Assembly (NCBI GenBank): GCA_022766165.1
Contig: QYLO01000004.1
Coordinates: 58,579-122,578 of the forward strand
DNA from: Candidatus Electrothrix gigas
GTDB lineage: Bacteria > Desulfobacterota > Desulfobulbia > Desulfobulbales > Desulfobulbaceae
Direction: 5' to 3'
Length of the DNA stretch: 64,000 bases
A program made the position numbers and the translations under genes. Under the pieces are notes generated by a model. That model made no database searches and had not been told where the DNA came from. It worked only from the letters and a program-made list of their open reading frames with translations. Below, piece after piece: positions 26,001 to 34,744 of the stretch (positions are counted from its first letter, which is position 1; each line of letters opens with the position of its first letter).

Positions 26001-27080
26001 CCTGCACCCACTGTCCGCAAGAGCAGCTACGTCTGTGCCCGTGATACTATTGAGCTGACCCTTGTCCGCCTTTGGGAACAGCTATTTGACATCAGTCCGA
26101 TCAGTGTGCAGGATGATTTTTTTGACATTGGTGGTGACTCTTTGCTAGCCATGCGCCTGATCTACCATATTAAAAAAGAATTTGACCGTACCCTGCCCCT
26201 GCATACCCTGTTTCAGAACCGTACTCTGGAGCAGCTTGCCGCTGTTTTGCGTCAAGAGACCCCGGTATCAGCCTGGCAGCCCATGATCTGTCTTCAGTCT
26301 GAAGGCGACAAAACACCGATCTTCTTTGCTCATGCCTCGGGTGGTTCCGCCTTTAATGCTCTTGAATTCTCATCGTTTATGGGGAAAGATCGACCCTTTT
26401 ATGCTATTCATCCCAGAGGAGCTGAACTCGGAGATCCCTTTCACGACAGCATTGAAGAGATGGCTGCTGATTATGTAACGGCTATGCGCGAGATTCAACC
26501 TGAAGGTCCCTACCTTATGGCTGGCTGGTCCTTTGGCGGCACTGTCATCTTTGAGATGGCCCGGTTGTTGGAACAGGCCGGTGAGACAGCGCCACTGCTG
26601 ATCACGATTGACATGCCTGAACCAGAGGCTGTTGTCTGGAAGGAAGACGATGTGGAATTTCTTATGGACAGATTGCCTCACTATCACGGTATTTCTGTGG
26701 ACGAACTGGATGAAAACAGCTCGGATGAGGAAAAGGTGACCTACCTGCTCAAGGAAATTAAAGTAGCTGGCTTAATGCGTCCAGATATTGACCAACATCA
26801 GGCGCAACATTGGTTCTCAATGTATAAACACCATAACCGATTGGTCGGTCTGTATAAACCCTCTTCTCCGGTACAAAGCAAAATGCTGTTTTATAAACCG
26901 GCGGAACGGATTCCCTTTGACGATCAGATGGGACAAGCCCTTGAAAAGTGGCCGCCCTTTGTCCTCGGCGGATTGGAAATGCAGGAAGCTCCGGGCAATC
27001 ATTTCAACATGGTTTCTCCAGCCAATACGGCAATACTGGCTGGCAGGATAAAAGCGTATCTGGAAGAACGCAGCATTTGA
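23055..27080 (+). CDS. terminal NRPS module C-A(Ser)-T-TE
   Basis: A 1341-aa, EntF-like module. Condensation domain about residues 25-460 (H155-H156-L-L-G-D160-A; the usual final Gly of HHxxxDG is Ala). Adenylation domain about 480-985 (YTSGSTGKPKG, NLYGPTEAAIDV, YKTGDL, NGKIDRKAL). Carrier domain about 1000-1075 (GGDSL, phosphopantetheine Ser1029). Thioesterase about 1090-1335 (GWSFGG, Ser1159; GNHFNM with the catalytic His). By eye the specificity residues read D-V-W-H-I-S-L-I-D-K, close to serine codes. It should add L-Ser last and release the product by hydrolysis, cyclisation or oligomerisation. No epimerase domain is present. Its gene lies upstream of those for the earlier modules, so gene order is not collinear. 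The short N-terminal helix LSEKKVLLTQLLKEK may dock with the upstream module. Confidence 0.93.
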   Translation: MTQNATLSEKKVLLTQLLKEKKTTYSYPLSYGQKALWFIYQQVPESPAYNMARPIEIRGSLNTAVLPSALERLVIRHPILRTTVALEEGEPVQVVHPAGSCQLTEHDAATWSKQELDQALRLSCEQPFDLKNGPVLRVDLFLCGTEHCILLLTMHHLLGDAGSLVILSKELLTLWQSAEKTSLPPLSVSYADFIRAEQAMLSGPRSEELLAFWKNNLQGCATELNLQTDFPRPAVQTYNGASIPYTFSEELSQELKQLAQQEKTTLFNLMLTAFQILLHRYTGQEDILVGTPTAAGRQDARFSEVVGYFVNSVVLRANIDPVAAISFRDLLEVNRRNIMEVLEHAACPFPLLVKNLQPKRDASYSPLFQVMLDFKAADFAPTALPGLLVSSVEMGQMEGQFDLNLSVYEGEQLSGHLNYNRDLFRPETVQRIITHFEVLLTAVVQHFDQPVNQLPLMPEQEISQLMNWNNTDRNYPGKEQTLADLFETQVRKTPDNTALIFGGQQITYSQLNERANQLAHELLARKNDNNPLIAICLERSLEMVIGLLAILKAGCAYVPIDPEYPRERIRYMLEDSAAPVLLTRSHQVDSLPLEELDHTCLILALDTEFPSGQTTADPKVPRTVDDLAYMIYTSGSTGKPKGALNAHSGIVNRLLWMQETYQLTAEDRVLQKTTFSFDVSVWEFFWPLITGAGLVVAKPEGHKDPVYLADLIKEHQVTTLHFVPSMLQTFLTHTDAALCRSLVRVICSGEALTPEHVRQFFNTFGELGTELHNLYGPTEAAIDVSHHPCSPQDADSLSIPIGKPVANTKLYVLDVNRQLVPVGVPGELYIGGVQVGRGYLNRPDLTEKAFLNVELFGREERVYKTGDLAKWLPDGNLEYLGRIDHQIKLRGFRIELGEIESAMLQFPGISECVVIARETGAGSGQLVAYAVSRDQSLSEIDPARQVKEYLKQKLPDYMVPAIVLFLEGLPLTANGKIDRKALPAPTVRKSSYVCARDTIELTLVRLWEQLFDISPISVQDDFFDIGGDSLLAMRLIYHIKKEFDRTLPLHTLFQNRTLEQLAAVLRQETPVSAWQPMICLQSEGDKTPIFFAHASGGSAFNALEFSSFMGKDRPFYAIHPRGAELGDPFHDSIEEMAADYVTAMREIQPEGPYLMAGWSFGGTVIFEMARLLEQAGETAPLLITIDMPEPEAVVWKEDDVEFLMDRLPHYHGISVDELDENSSDEEKVTYLLKEIKVAGLMRPDIDQHQAQHWFSMYKHHNRLVGLYKPSSPVQSKMLFYKPAERIPFDDQMGQALEKWPPFVLGGLEMQEAPGNHFNMVSPANTAILAGRIKAYLEERSI

Positions 27081-27130
27081 CAGATAACAATAAAATAATG
27101 TAGGTAGGTCTGTGACTGCCGGGAGCTGAT

Positions 27131-29026
27131 ATGCATCATTGGGATATCGTACAGTCGAAGCATATTTATCGCATCAAGCAATGGGGAGAGGGCTTCTTTG
27201 GTATTAATCAAAAAGGTGAACTGACAGTTTCATCAGACTTGAAGCAATATGACCCGTTAAGCCTGTATAGTATAGCACGGGAATTGAAAAAGTATGATGT
27301 GTCTTTCCCGGTACTGCTTCGTTTTCCTGATATTTTGCAGCAGCGTATTCAAAGACTGTGCAATGCCTTTGCAACAGCGATGCGGAAGGCGAATTATTGC
27401 GCTGACTATACCCCGGTGTATCCGATTAAAGTTAATCAGCAGTGCGGTGTTGTGAAAACCGTATTGGACAGCGGACAGGCCGGTCTGGAAGCTGGCAGCA
27501 AAGCGGAAATGATGGCTATCCTGGCTCTGTCACCTCCTGAAGGCACAATTATAACCTGTAATGGCTATAAAGACCGTGATTATATACGATTAGCTTTAAT
27601 CGCCCTTGAGCTTGGCTTGCAGCCATATATTATTATTGAAAAAAAGACGGAGCTGAAACTTATTGCGCAAGAGGCGGCAAAATTCAATATCACCCCGCTG
27701 TTAGGAGTACGAGTTAAGTTGGCTTCTGTCGGATACGGCAAATGGCAGGACAGCGGTGGAGAAAAATCAAAATTCGGTTTAAATTCAAGTCAGCTGTTGG
27801 ATGTTATTCACCATGCGGAACAGGCCGGTCTCCTGCATTCTTTGCAGTTAATGCACTTTCATGTAGGCTCTCAGATACCCAATATACATGACATTCAAAA
27901 AATTCTGTCTGAAGCTGGTCGTTATTACAGCGAGTTGAGATCGTTGGACGTACCGATTCGAATCGTCAATTCCGGTGGCGGCTTAGGAGTGGATTATGAA
28001 GGTACGATGTCAGCTCGTACTTTCTCCAAAAACTATACTGTTGAGGAGTATGCAAACAACATTATTTATGAATTTAAAGAAATCTGCCGTTCTCAAAATT
28101 TGCCCGAGCCTGATATTATAACAGAAACAGGACGGGCATTGACTGCTCATCATGCTGTCTTGATAACAGATATTATTGATGCAGCTCCGTCTGCTGTATC
28201 CTTTGATTCGGCCAGCGTTCCTCCTGTTTCTGATAACGATCCTGATATTATTCGGGATTTATCGGATCAATTGAATACTGTTAATTCTTCTTCGGCTCTG
28301 GAAGTTTATCATAATGCTGTATCCTGTTTGAATGAGGCGCATATAATGTTTTCATACGGTGTGATTGATCTCAAGCAACGAGCTCACGCCGAACAGCTGG
28401 TGTATACTATTTTTTCACGAGTCCGTGAAGTAGTAGAAAAAGAGTTGCGATCAAGTGTGTATGATCAAACACTTGATGATTTGAACAGTAAATTGGCTGA
28501 TAAATATTTTGCTAATTTTTCGCTTTTTGCCTCAGCTCCTGATGCCTGGGCCTTGGAGCAGTTATTTCCTGTTGTTCCGCTGCACAGGCTTGATGAATAT
28601 CCGACCCGCAGGGCTACTCTGCATGATTTAACCTGTGATTCTGACGGGCAGTTTAAGAAATATGTTCACAGTTTCGGGCCTGATACCAGCCTGCCGGTAC
28701 ATCCTCTTTCCGATAGCGAACCTTATCTGATAGGCGTATTTCTCATCGGGGCTTATCAGGAAATTCTAGGTGACATGCATAATTTGTTCGGAACGCCTTA
28801 TTCTGTCAATGTACATTTTACAGAACAGGGAAAATATACATTTTCCGGCCTTCGTAAGGGAGATAGTGTGCGGGATATGCTTGGCTTTGTTCATTTTGAA
28901 ACAGAAAATTTGCCGGAAGTATTGAAAAGAAAAATGACATGCTCTGAAATTGATCGGAAGAAAAGCTGTTCATATATTAAGAATATTGAAGATATACTCG
29001 AAAACTACAGCTATCTCAGGAGGTAA
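27131..29026 (+). CDS. speA: biosynthetic arginine decarboxylase
   Basis: A 631-aa PLP-dependent fold III enzyme that converts L-arginine to agmatine and CO2. Family signatures are YPIKVNQQ near the PLP lysine (about residue 98), GLEAGSKAEM, GVRVKLASVGYGKW, HFHVGSQI, and the C-terminal segments GAYQEILGDMHNLFG and VHFTEQG. Length matches SpeA (about 630-660 aa). GGGAG lies 5-6 bases before the ATG. It sits inside the biosynthetic operon, 50 bp after the NRPS gene and 7 bp before the GNAT gene. Either agmatine is built into the product or it is an ordinary polyamine gene that landed here; the tight spacing favours the first. The codon style is similar to neighbours. Confidence 0.93.
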   Translation: MHHWDIVQSKHIYRIKQWGEGFFGINQKGELTVSSDLKQYDPLSLYSIARELKKYDVSFPVLLRFPDILQQRIQRLCNAFATAMRKANYCADYTPVYPIKVNQQCGVVKTVLDSGQAGLEAGSKAEMMAILALSPPEGTIITCNGYKDRDYIRLALIALELGLQPYIIIEKKTELKLIAQEAAKFNITPLLGVRVKLASVGYGKWQDSGGEKSKFGLNSSQLLDVIHHAEQAGLLHSLQLMHFHVGSQIPNIHDIQKILSEAGRYYSELRSLDVPIRIVNSGGGLGVDYEGTMSARTFSKNYTVEEYANNIIYEFKEICRSQNLPEPDIITETGRALTAHHAVLITDIIDAAPSAVSFDSASVPPVSDNDPDIIRDLSDQLNTVNSSSALEVYHNAVSCLNEAHIMFSYGVIDLKQRAHAEQLVYTIFSRVREVVEKELRSSVYDQTLDDLNSKLADKYFANFSLFASAPDAWALEQLFPVVPLHRLDEYPTRRATLHDLTCDSDGQFKKYVHSFGPDTSLPVHPLSDSEPYLIGVFLIGAYQEILGDMHNLFGTPYSVNVHFTEQGKYTFSGLRKGDSVRDMLGFVHFETENLPEVLKRKMTCSEIDRKKSCSYIKNIEDILENYSYLRR

Positions 29027-29033
29027 ATGATTC

Positions 29034-29834
29034 ATGAAAAACGGCCTTTACAATAAAAAAAAGATTGCAAACTATAATATAGTCTCTTTGGAAGATCGAT
29101 ATGATTTATTGGAACAGCAAAATGAAATTTCCGATGAAGTTTGGCCGGAATTTATACTTCACGATCCTGTAACGATTAGTTATTGGATGCGATTTATTAA
29201 TGCGTTTAAAGATTATCAATTATTGATTATGGATGAAAAAGAGATACTTGCAATCATCAATACGGTACCCCTTCATTTTGATGGAGATTTAAATAAGCTT
29301 CCTGATGAAGGTTGGTCTTGGGGTATTAAAAAATCAATATCCGACTATGATGCAGGAAGAGAACCTAACATTCTGATGGGAGTGCAAATAGTCGTAAATA
29401 AAAAACATCAAGGTAAAGGACTGAGCAGTATCGCTGTTAAAGAGATGTCGAAACTGGCCATGGAAAATGGATTTGACAAATTGATTATCCCGGTGAGACC
29501 TAGCGATAAACATAAATACCCGTTAATATCTATGGAAGATTACCTGATGTGGAAGAAAGATACCTCGTTACCTTTTGATAATTGGTTGAGAGTTCATATA
29601 AAGGCGGGTGGAGAAATGATAAAAATCTGCTCGGAATCTATGTATGTCCCGGGATCAATAGATGAATGGAAGGAATGGACTCAACTGGATTTCCCCGGAT
29701 CCGGATCATATATAATTCCCGGGGCACTTAATCCTGTATCAATTGATACGAGTAAAAACCAAGGTATCTATATTGAATCCAATGTGTGGGTTCTTCATAA
29801 CGTAGAAAAAGAGAATACATCTAAATTTGTATAA
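29034..29834 (+). CDS. GNAT-like acyltransferase in the NRPS-PKS cluster
   Basis: A 266-aa protein. The acetyl-CoA-binding motif of GNAT enzymes can be seen as VVNKKHQGKGLSSIAVKEM (about residues 121-140), preceded by a beta strand (ILMGVQIV). The C-terminal half (residues 170-266) with SGSYIIPGALNPVSID is not recognised. It may acylate an amine, for example agmatine or the product's N-terminus; the substrate is inference only. It starts 7 bp after speA, with AGGAGG ten bases upstream of the ATG, so the two are probably cotranslated. A large unassigned N-terminal region (1-110) makes it longer than a minimal GNAT domain. Confidence 0.65.
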   Translation: MKNGLYNKKKIANYNIVSLEDRYDLLEQQNEISDEVWPEFILHDPVTISYWMRFINAFKDYQLLIMDEKEILAIINTVPLHFDGDLNKLPDEGWSWGIKKSISDYDAGREPNILMGVQIVVNKKHQGKGLSSIAVKEMSKLAMENGFDKLIIPVRPSDKHKYPLISMEDYLMWKKDTSLPFDNWLRVHIKAGGEMIKICSESMYVPGSIDEWKEWTQLDFPGSGSYIIPGALNPVSIDTSKNQGIYIESNVWVLHNVEKENTSKFV

Positions 29835-29891
29835 CAAGGTGTGCATCGGAGCCGCTGACACAGCCCGATGACAAGTGAAAAGGATACAGCT

Positions 29892-31898
29892 ATGTTGCCA
29901 ATATTTCTCTTAGCAGCCGGAAGTATTGCTTATCTCGGCAGAACAATCCGCAAGAAAAGAGCGGCATCCGGAAGCAGCGGAGGGAACCCCGATGCCGACC
30001 TGAAAACAATGGTGAAGAGACCGGCATCGGATGATCCTTTTGCGGAATGGGATGAGGAGGTTGAACACTACCTCCCTGTGTCGGCAGGGGCTTTGGGGTT
30101 GGCGACAGCAGGTTCTCTTTTTTTCCCTCCTTTAAGTATCATCAGCGTTCCTGTAAGCCTGTATGCCAGTTGGCCGATTTTTGAAACAGCGTATCGGCAA
30201 ATCAGAGAACATCGCAAGATAAAGTCAGAGATTATTGACTCTGCAGGTGTTTTTATTTCATTGGCCGGAGGATATTATTTTGTTACCGCCTTGTCCGGCT
30301 GTGTCTATTTTGCAGCATCAAAAGTTTTAAGTAAAACCAGAGATCATACCGGGAAAACGCTGATTAATATCTTTGAGGAACAGCCGCGTCATGTCTGGAT
30401 ACTGCGGGATGATGCGGAGATTGAGATTCGATTTGATGAGCTGAGTGCCGGAGATATTTTTATCGTCAATGCGGGAGAGGTGATACCGGCGGACGGTATT
30501 GTCACTGAGGGAGCCGCGACCGTTGATCAGCATATGTTGACCGGTGAGTCCCTGCCCTGCGAGAAAACGGTCGGTGAGCAGGTATTTGCTGCAACAGTAG
30601 TCTTGGCAGGACGGGTTTACATTCAGGCATCCTGTACCGGTTCCGCAACCCTTGCCGCACAGATCGGCGATATTCTGAATAACACTGCAAAGTTCGAGTT
30701 ATCTATCCAGACACGCAGTGAAGAGGTGGCGGATAAATCCGTTCTGCCCACACTGGCGGCTGGCGCCTTGGCTCTGGCAACATTGGGCAGAAGCAGCTCC
30801 GCCGCTGTCATCTGTGCCAACTTTTCAGAGGTTAATCGGGTGGCAAGTCCGCTGGCAATGCTGAATTTTCTCGGTACAGCTTCTAAAAACAGCATTCTTA
30901 TCAAGGACGGACGGGCCTTGGAGGCGGTGAATGAAATTGATACTGTGGTCTTTGATAAAACCGGCACGCTGACCCTGAATCAATTTTCTCTGAGCGGAAT
31001 ATATCCGGCTGACGGGATGGAAGAAGATGAGTTGTTGAAGTATGCGGCGGCGGCAGAGTATAAACAGACTCACCCTGTTGCCAGAACCATCCTTGAAGCA
31101 GCGGAAGAACGGAATATAGTTCTTCCGGAACCTTCTGATAACAGCTATGAGATCGGCTACGGTATCAAGGTTGAAATCAACGGTCGGTCTGTTCTGGTTG
31201 GCAGTAACCGTTTTATGGAGATGCAAGAGATTGCCCTGACCGATACTGTCAGAGCGTTACAGGAACACAGCCACGAGCAGGGCTGCTCCACAGTGTATGT
31301 AGCTGTTGATCATAAACTTGCCGGAATGCTTGAACTGCGGCCCAAGATCAGACCTGAGGCAGCAGAAATCATTCGGAAACTGCAACAGCGCAAGCTGTCT
31401 GTCTGCATTCTTTCAGGAGATCAGGAGAACCCCACCAGGCAACTGGCCGGACAGCTCGGTATTGATCAGTACTTTGCCGGAGTACTTCCGCAAGAAAAAT
31501 CCGAAATCATTGAACAGCTTCAGCAGAAAGGAAAAAAGGTCTGCTTTATTGGGGACGGAATCAATGATTCCATTGCGTTGAAAAAGGCAAATGTCTCTGT
31601 TTCACTGAGCGGTGCCTCTACAGCGGCTGTGGATACGGCACAGATTATTCTTATGGATAAAACACTTGTACAGCTCGACAGGCTTTTTGAACTCTCCCGA
31701 GACTTTGCTGCAAACCAAAAAACAAGCATGGCGGCTGTGTTTGTGCCGGGAATACTCTGTGCCGGAGGAATCTTTTTTCTCCATGTCGGTGTGTTCGGCT
31801 CAATGATGTTTTATAATATCAGTGCTGTTGCCGGAGTAACCAATGCGCTTTTGCCTTCTTTGAAGAAACGAGAAGTAAATAACTGCGAAAAACAATGA
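29892..31898 (+). CDS. P1B-like P-type ATPase without metal-binding domain or CPC motif
   Basis: A 668-aa P-type ATPase. It has the phosphorylation motif DKTGTLT (D355), the actuator motif TGESLP, a P1B-type HP dipeptide (QTHPVARTI) and GDGIND. About eight membrane helices are visible. No N-terminal heavy-metal domain is present, and in the sixth helix, where metal pumps carry CPC or a variant, the sequence reads VICANFSEVN. The substrate is therefore uncertain: a metal by family, possibly something else. I prefer the ATG at 29892, with AAAAGGA eight bases upstream, over the ATG at 29868, which has no ribosome site. Its place inside the biosynthetic operon suggests a link to metal handling or self-protection. 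Confidence 0.8.
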   Translation: MLPIFLLAAGSIAYLGRTIRKKRAASGSSGGNPDADLKTMVKRPASDDPFAEWDEEVEHYLPVSAGALGLATAGSLFFPPLSIISVPVSLYASWPIFETAYRQIREHRKIKSEIIDSAGVFISLAGGYYFVTALSGCVYFAASKVLSKTRDHTGKTLINIFEEQPRHVWILRDDAEIEIRFDELSAGDIFIVNAGEVIPADGIVTEGAATVDQHMLTGESLPCEKTVGEQVFAATVVLAGRVYIQASCTGSATLAAQIGDILNNTAKFELSIQTRSEEVADKSVLPTLAAGALALATLGRSSSAAVICANFSEVNRVASPLAMLNFLGTASKNSILIKDGRALEAVNEIDTVVFDKTGTLTLNQFSLSGIYPADGMEEDELLKYAAAAEYKQTHPVARTILEAAEERNIVLPEPSDNSYEIGYGIKVEINGRSVLVGSNRFMEMQEIALTDTVRALQEHSHEQGCSTVYVAVDHKLAGMLELRPKIRPEAAEIIRKLQQRKLSVCILSGDQENPTRQLAGQLGIDQYFAGVLPQEKSEIIEQLQQKGKKVCFIGDGINDSIALKKANVSVSLSGASTAAVDTAQIILMDKTLVQLDRLFELSRDFAANQKTSMAAVFVPGILCAGGIFFLHVGVFGSMMFYNISAVAGVTNALLPSLKKREVNNCEKQ

Positions 31899-31986
31899 CA
31901 GCCTTATTGACCACTTTATAGTTAAACTGAGTAGTTAGGAGGTTGCCCACTCTGTCTGCACGGCAAACCTTCACAGGAGATTTTCA

Positions 31987-33132
31987 ATGGATTTTACATG
32001 GGATGAAGAACAACTGTCGTATAAAGATGCTGCGGTTAATTTTGCGCAAAAGGAACTCAGCGAGGGGATAACAGATGATGACCGGCATGAAACCTTTTCT
32101 CGAAAACGATGGCAAAAATGTGCGGAGTTCGGTGTGCAGGGTTTGCCTTTTCCGGAAATCTACGATGGGGCTGAAGCAGATATCCTGACCACTATGCTGG
32201 TCATGGAAGGGCTGGGCTACGGCGGTAAGGACAACGGCCTGCTCTTTGCCCTCAATGCACAAATGTGGGCGGTGCAACATCCTATCCATAAATTCGGCTC
32301 TGTTGAGCAACAGGAAAAGTATTTGCCCGGCTTGATTGCAGGCGAACTTATCGGCTCGCACGGCATTAGCGAGCCTGATTCCGGTTCGGATGTGTACAGC
32401 ATGCACGCCCGTGCAGAAAAGTGCGAGGGCGGCTATATTCTCAACGGTGTCAAAACCCTTGTCACCAATGCACCGGTAAGCGACTTGGCTCTGGTCTTTG
32501 CCATGACAGCACCGGACAAGGGCAGTTGGGGGATCAGTGCCTTTCTGCTGGAGACGGGCACCCCGGGTTTTTCGTTGAGCAAGAATATGGAAAAGATGGG
32601 ATTGCGCACCGCGCCCATGGGTGAACTGATTCTGCAGAATTGCTTTGTAGCGGAAGCCAACCGACTGGGACCGGAAAACATCGGCGCGCAGATTTTTAAC
32701 AGTTCCATGGAATGGGAACGTGCCTGCATTCTTGGTGCCCATGTGGGAACAATGGAACGACAGTTGGAAGAATGTGTAGCCTATGTGCGTACACGCAAGC
32801 AATTTGGGCGACCTATCGGTAAATTTCAGGCTGTTTCCCATCGGCTGGCTGAGATGAAAGTACGTCTGGAGACGGCTCGCCTGCTCCTCTACAAAACGGC
32901 CTGGCTGATAAAAGCGGGACGACCGGCCAAGATGGAAGCGGCTATGGTTAAGCTCTACCTGAGCGAGGTCTTTACCACCTCAAGCCTGGATGCAATTCGT
33001 ATTCACGGTGGGTACGGTTATACGACAGAGTTTGAAATTGAGCGGGATTTGCGCGATGCCATCGGTGGTATACTCTACTCAGGAACGTCGGACATTCAAC
33101 GCAACATCATCGCCAACTACCTGGGAGTCTAG
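31987..33132 (+). CDS. acyl-CoA-dehydrogenase-like flavoenzyme, probable prolyl-S-carrier oxidase
   Basis: A 381-aa protein covering the whole acyl-CoA dehydrogenase fold. It has the N-terminal helical domain, the GSHGISEPDSGSDVYSM flavin loop, the RKQFGRPIGKFQ segment and the C-terminal IHGGYGYTTEFEIERDLRDA and YSGTSDIQRNIIA motifs. In this setting it lies 4 bp before a stand-alone A domain with a proline-type code and upstream of a free carrier protein. That is the order of the proline-oxidising sets used for pyrrole-2-carboxyl starters (PltE) and anatoxin (AnaB). I infer that it oxidises L-prolyl-S-carrier to a pyrroline or pyrrole. It has a strong CAGGAG ribosome site. Confidence 0.85.
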   Translation: MDFTWDEEQLSYKDAAVNFAQKELSEGITDDDRHETFSRKRWQKCAEFGVQGLPFPEIYDGAEADILTTMLVMEGLGYGGKDNGLLFALNAQMWAVQHPIHKFGSVEQQEKYLPGLIAGELIGSHGISEPDSGSDVYSMHARAEKCEGGYILNGVKTLVTNAPVSDLALVFAMTAPDKGSWGISAFLLETGTPGFSLSKNMEKMGLRTAPMGELILQNCFVAEANRLGPENIGAQIFNSSMEWERACILGAHVGTMERQLEECVAYVRTRKQFGRPIGKFQAVSHRLAEMKVRLETARLLLYKTAWLIKAGRPAKMEAAMVKLYLSEVFTTSSLDAIRIHGGYGYTTEFEIERDLRDAIGGILYSGTSDIQRNIIANYLGV

Positions 33133-33136
33133 TAGA

Positions 33137-34678
33137 ATGGCTTATCTCTTATCCCAATTATTAAAGCAAAGCGTCCAGGCCCATGCCGAACGTCCGGCAC
33201 TGACAGATGGAAAACGTGAACTTACCTATCGCGCTTTGGATGAATTGAGCAACCGTTTCGCCCAACAGTTGCTCCAGGCAGGAGTCACACGAGGTGACCG
33301 TGTGGGGATCTATCTGAAAAAATCACCAGAAGCCGTTGCTGCAATTTTCGGGGTGTTGAAAATTGGAGCTGCCTATGTGCCTCTTGACTCTGCCGCACCG
33401 CTTCAGCGCATTGCTTATATTGTTGAAAATTGTCGAATAAAAGCACTGGTGAGTACAAGGCCAAAAATTACGAAATTCCAAAACAGATCATCAGAGATCG
33501 AAAATAAGCCAACTCCGATTTTGGTTGATGATCAGCAGGCCCTTGCAGCAGTACCGTCCGAGCCTCTCCCTGATCCGCAATCAATTGAGAACGATCTGGC
33601 CTACATCCTGTACACTTCCGGCTCAACAGGTATGCCTAAGGGGGTAATGATCAGTCATCGTGCATCGCTCACTTTTGTGGATTGGGCCTTTGACACCTTT
33701 GCAGTGCAGCCGACGGATCGCATCAGCAGCCATGCCCCTTTCCACTTTGACCTGTCAATTTTTGATATTTTTGTGACGATGAAGGCAGGAGGGACGTTGG
33801 TGCTTGTGCCGCCCACGCTTTCGGTCTTCCCCCGTGATTTGGCTGATTTTATCGCTAGTCAGAAGATTTCCATCTGGTATTCAGTACCGTCGGCGTTAAT
33901 TCAGATGTTGCTTTATGGTCAATTGGAACGTCATGACTTTTCTAGGTTGCGTACGGTGTTATTTGCTGGTGAGGTCTTTCCGGTCAAGTATCTACGGCAA
34001 CTGATGAGCCGGTTCCCTCATATCGGTTATCACAATCTTTATGGTCCAACTGAGACCAATGTTTGCACATGGCACACGGTTTCGCCGCTTGCTCCTGATC
34101 GCAGTCAACCGATCTCGATTGGCAAGGCCTGCGCTAACAGCGAAATTCTGGTGTTCAATGAACAGAATGAGCTGGTAGCTTCGGGCGAAACCGGCGAACT
34201 TTGCGTGCGCGGACCGGGTTTGATGAGCGGTTACTGGGGATTGCCAGAACGTACTGCTGAGTCCCTTACGCACTGTCGTATCCATGACCTAGAATCGGAG
34301 GTAATCTACCACACCGGCGATTTGGTACGGCAAGAGGATGATGGCAACTACACCTATCTGGGACGCCGTGACAATCAGATTAAAAGTCGGGGGTATCGCA
34401 TTGAGCTGGGCGAAATTGAAACGGTGCTCTACAGCCATCTGGCGGTGGAAGAGGCTGCGGTGATTCCGATTCCTGATGAGGAGATCGGGAATCGTATCCG
34501 GGCTATTCTGGTTGTCCGTGATGGAGAGCAACTGACGCACAGCGCGTTGGATGTTTTTTGCGCTACGCACTTGCCCAAATATATGATGCCTCACGAAGTC
34601 GAGTTTCGGGATTCCTTGCCTAAAACATCAACGGGAAAGGTGGATAAGGTGCAACTAAGCCAGGAAAGCACAAGCTGA
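33137..34678 (+). CDS. stand-alone adenylation enzyme, predicted L-proline:carrier ligase
   Basis: A 513-aa free A domain (YTSGSTGMPKGVM, NLYGPTETNV, YHTGDL, GRRDNQIKSRGYRIELGEIE, and the A10 lysine in TSTGKVDK). Read by eye, the pocket residues are D-L-F-Y-L-A-Y-V-C-K, close to codes of proline-activating enzymes such as PltF. It should form prolyl-AMP and load the carrier encoded 66 bp downstream. The open frame continues upstream into the dehydrogenase gene, but homology and context support the ATG at 33137. Spacing of 4 bp to the dehydrogenase suggests coupled translation. Confidence 0.85.
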   Translation: MAYLLSQLLKQSVQAHAERPALTDGKRELTYRALDELSNRFAQQLLQAGVTRGDRVGIYLKKSPEAVAAIFGVLKIGAAYVPLDSAAPLQRIAYIVENCRIKALVSTRPKITKFQNRSSEIENKPTPILVDDQQALAAVPSEPLPDPQSIENDLAYILYTSGSTGMPKGVMISHRASLTFVDWAFDTFAVQPTDRISSHAPFHFDLSIFDIFVTMKAGGTLVLVPPTLSVFPRDLADFIASQKISIWYSVPSALIQMLLYGQLERHDFSRLRTVLFAGEVFPVKYLRQLMSRFPHIGYHNLYGPTETNVCTWHTVSPLAPDRSQPISIGKACANSEILVFNEQNELVASGETGELCVRGPGLMSGYWGLPERTAESLTHCRIHDLESEVIYHTGDLVRQEDDGNYTYLGRRDNQIKSRGYRIELGEIETVLYSHLAVEEAAVIPIPDEEIGNRIRAILVVRDGEQLTHSALDVFCATHLPKYMMPHEVEFRDSLPKTSTGKVDKVQLSQESTS

Positions 34679-34744
34679 AACTTATACCGCTGTAAAAAAT
34701 ATGTAACAAATTTATCATGTTAAATAATCAGGAGATAAAAGATT

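Noticed and set aside
32990..33136. N-terminal extension of the proline A-domain protein
   Set aside because: It overlaps the dehydrogenase C-terminus, which has clear homology in its own frame; the A domain begins at 33137.
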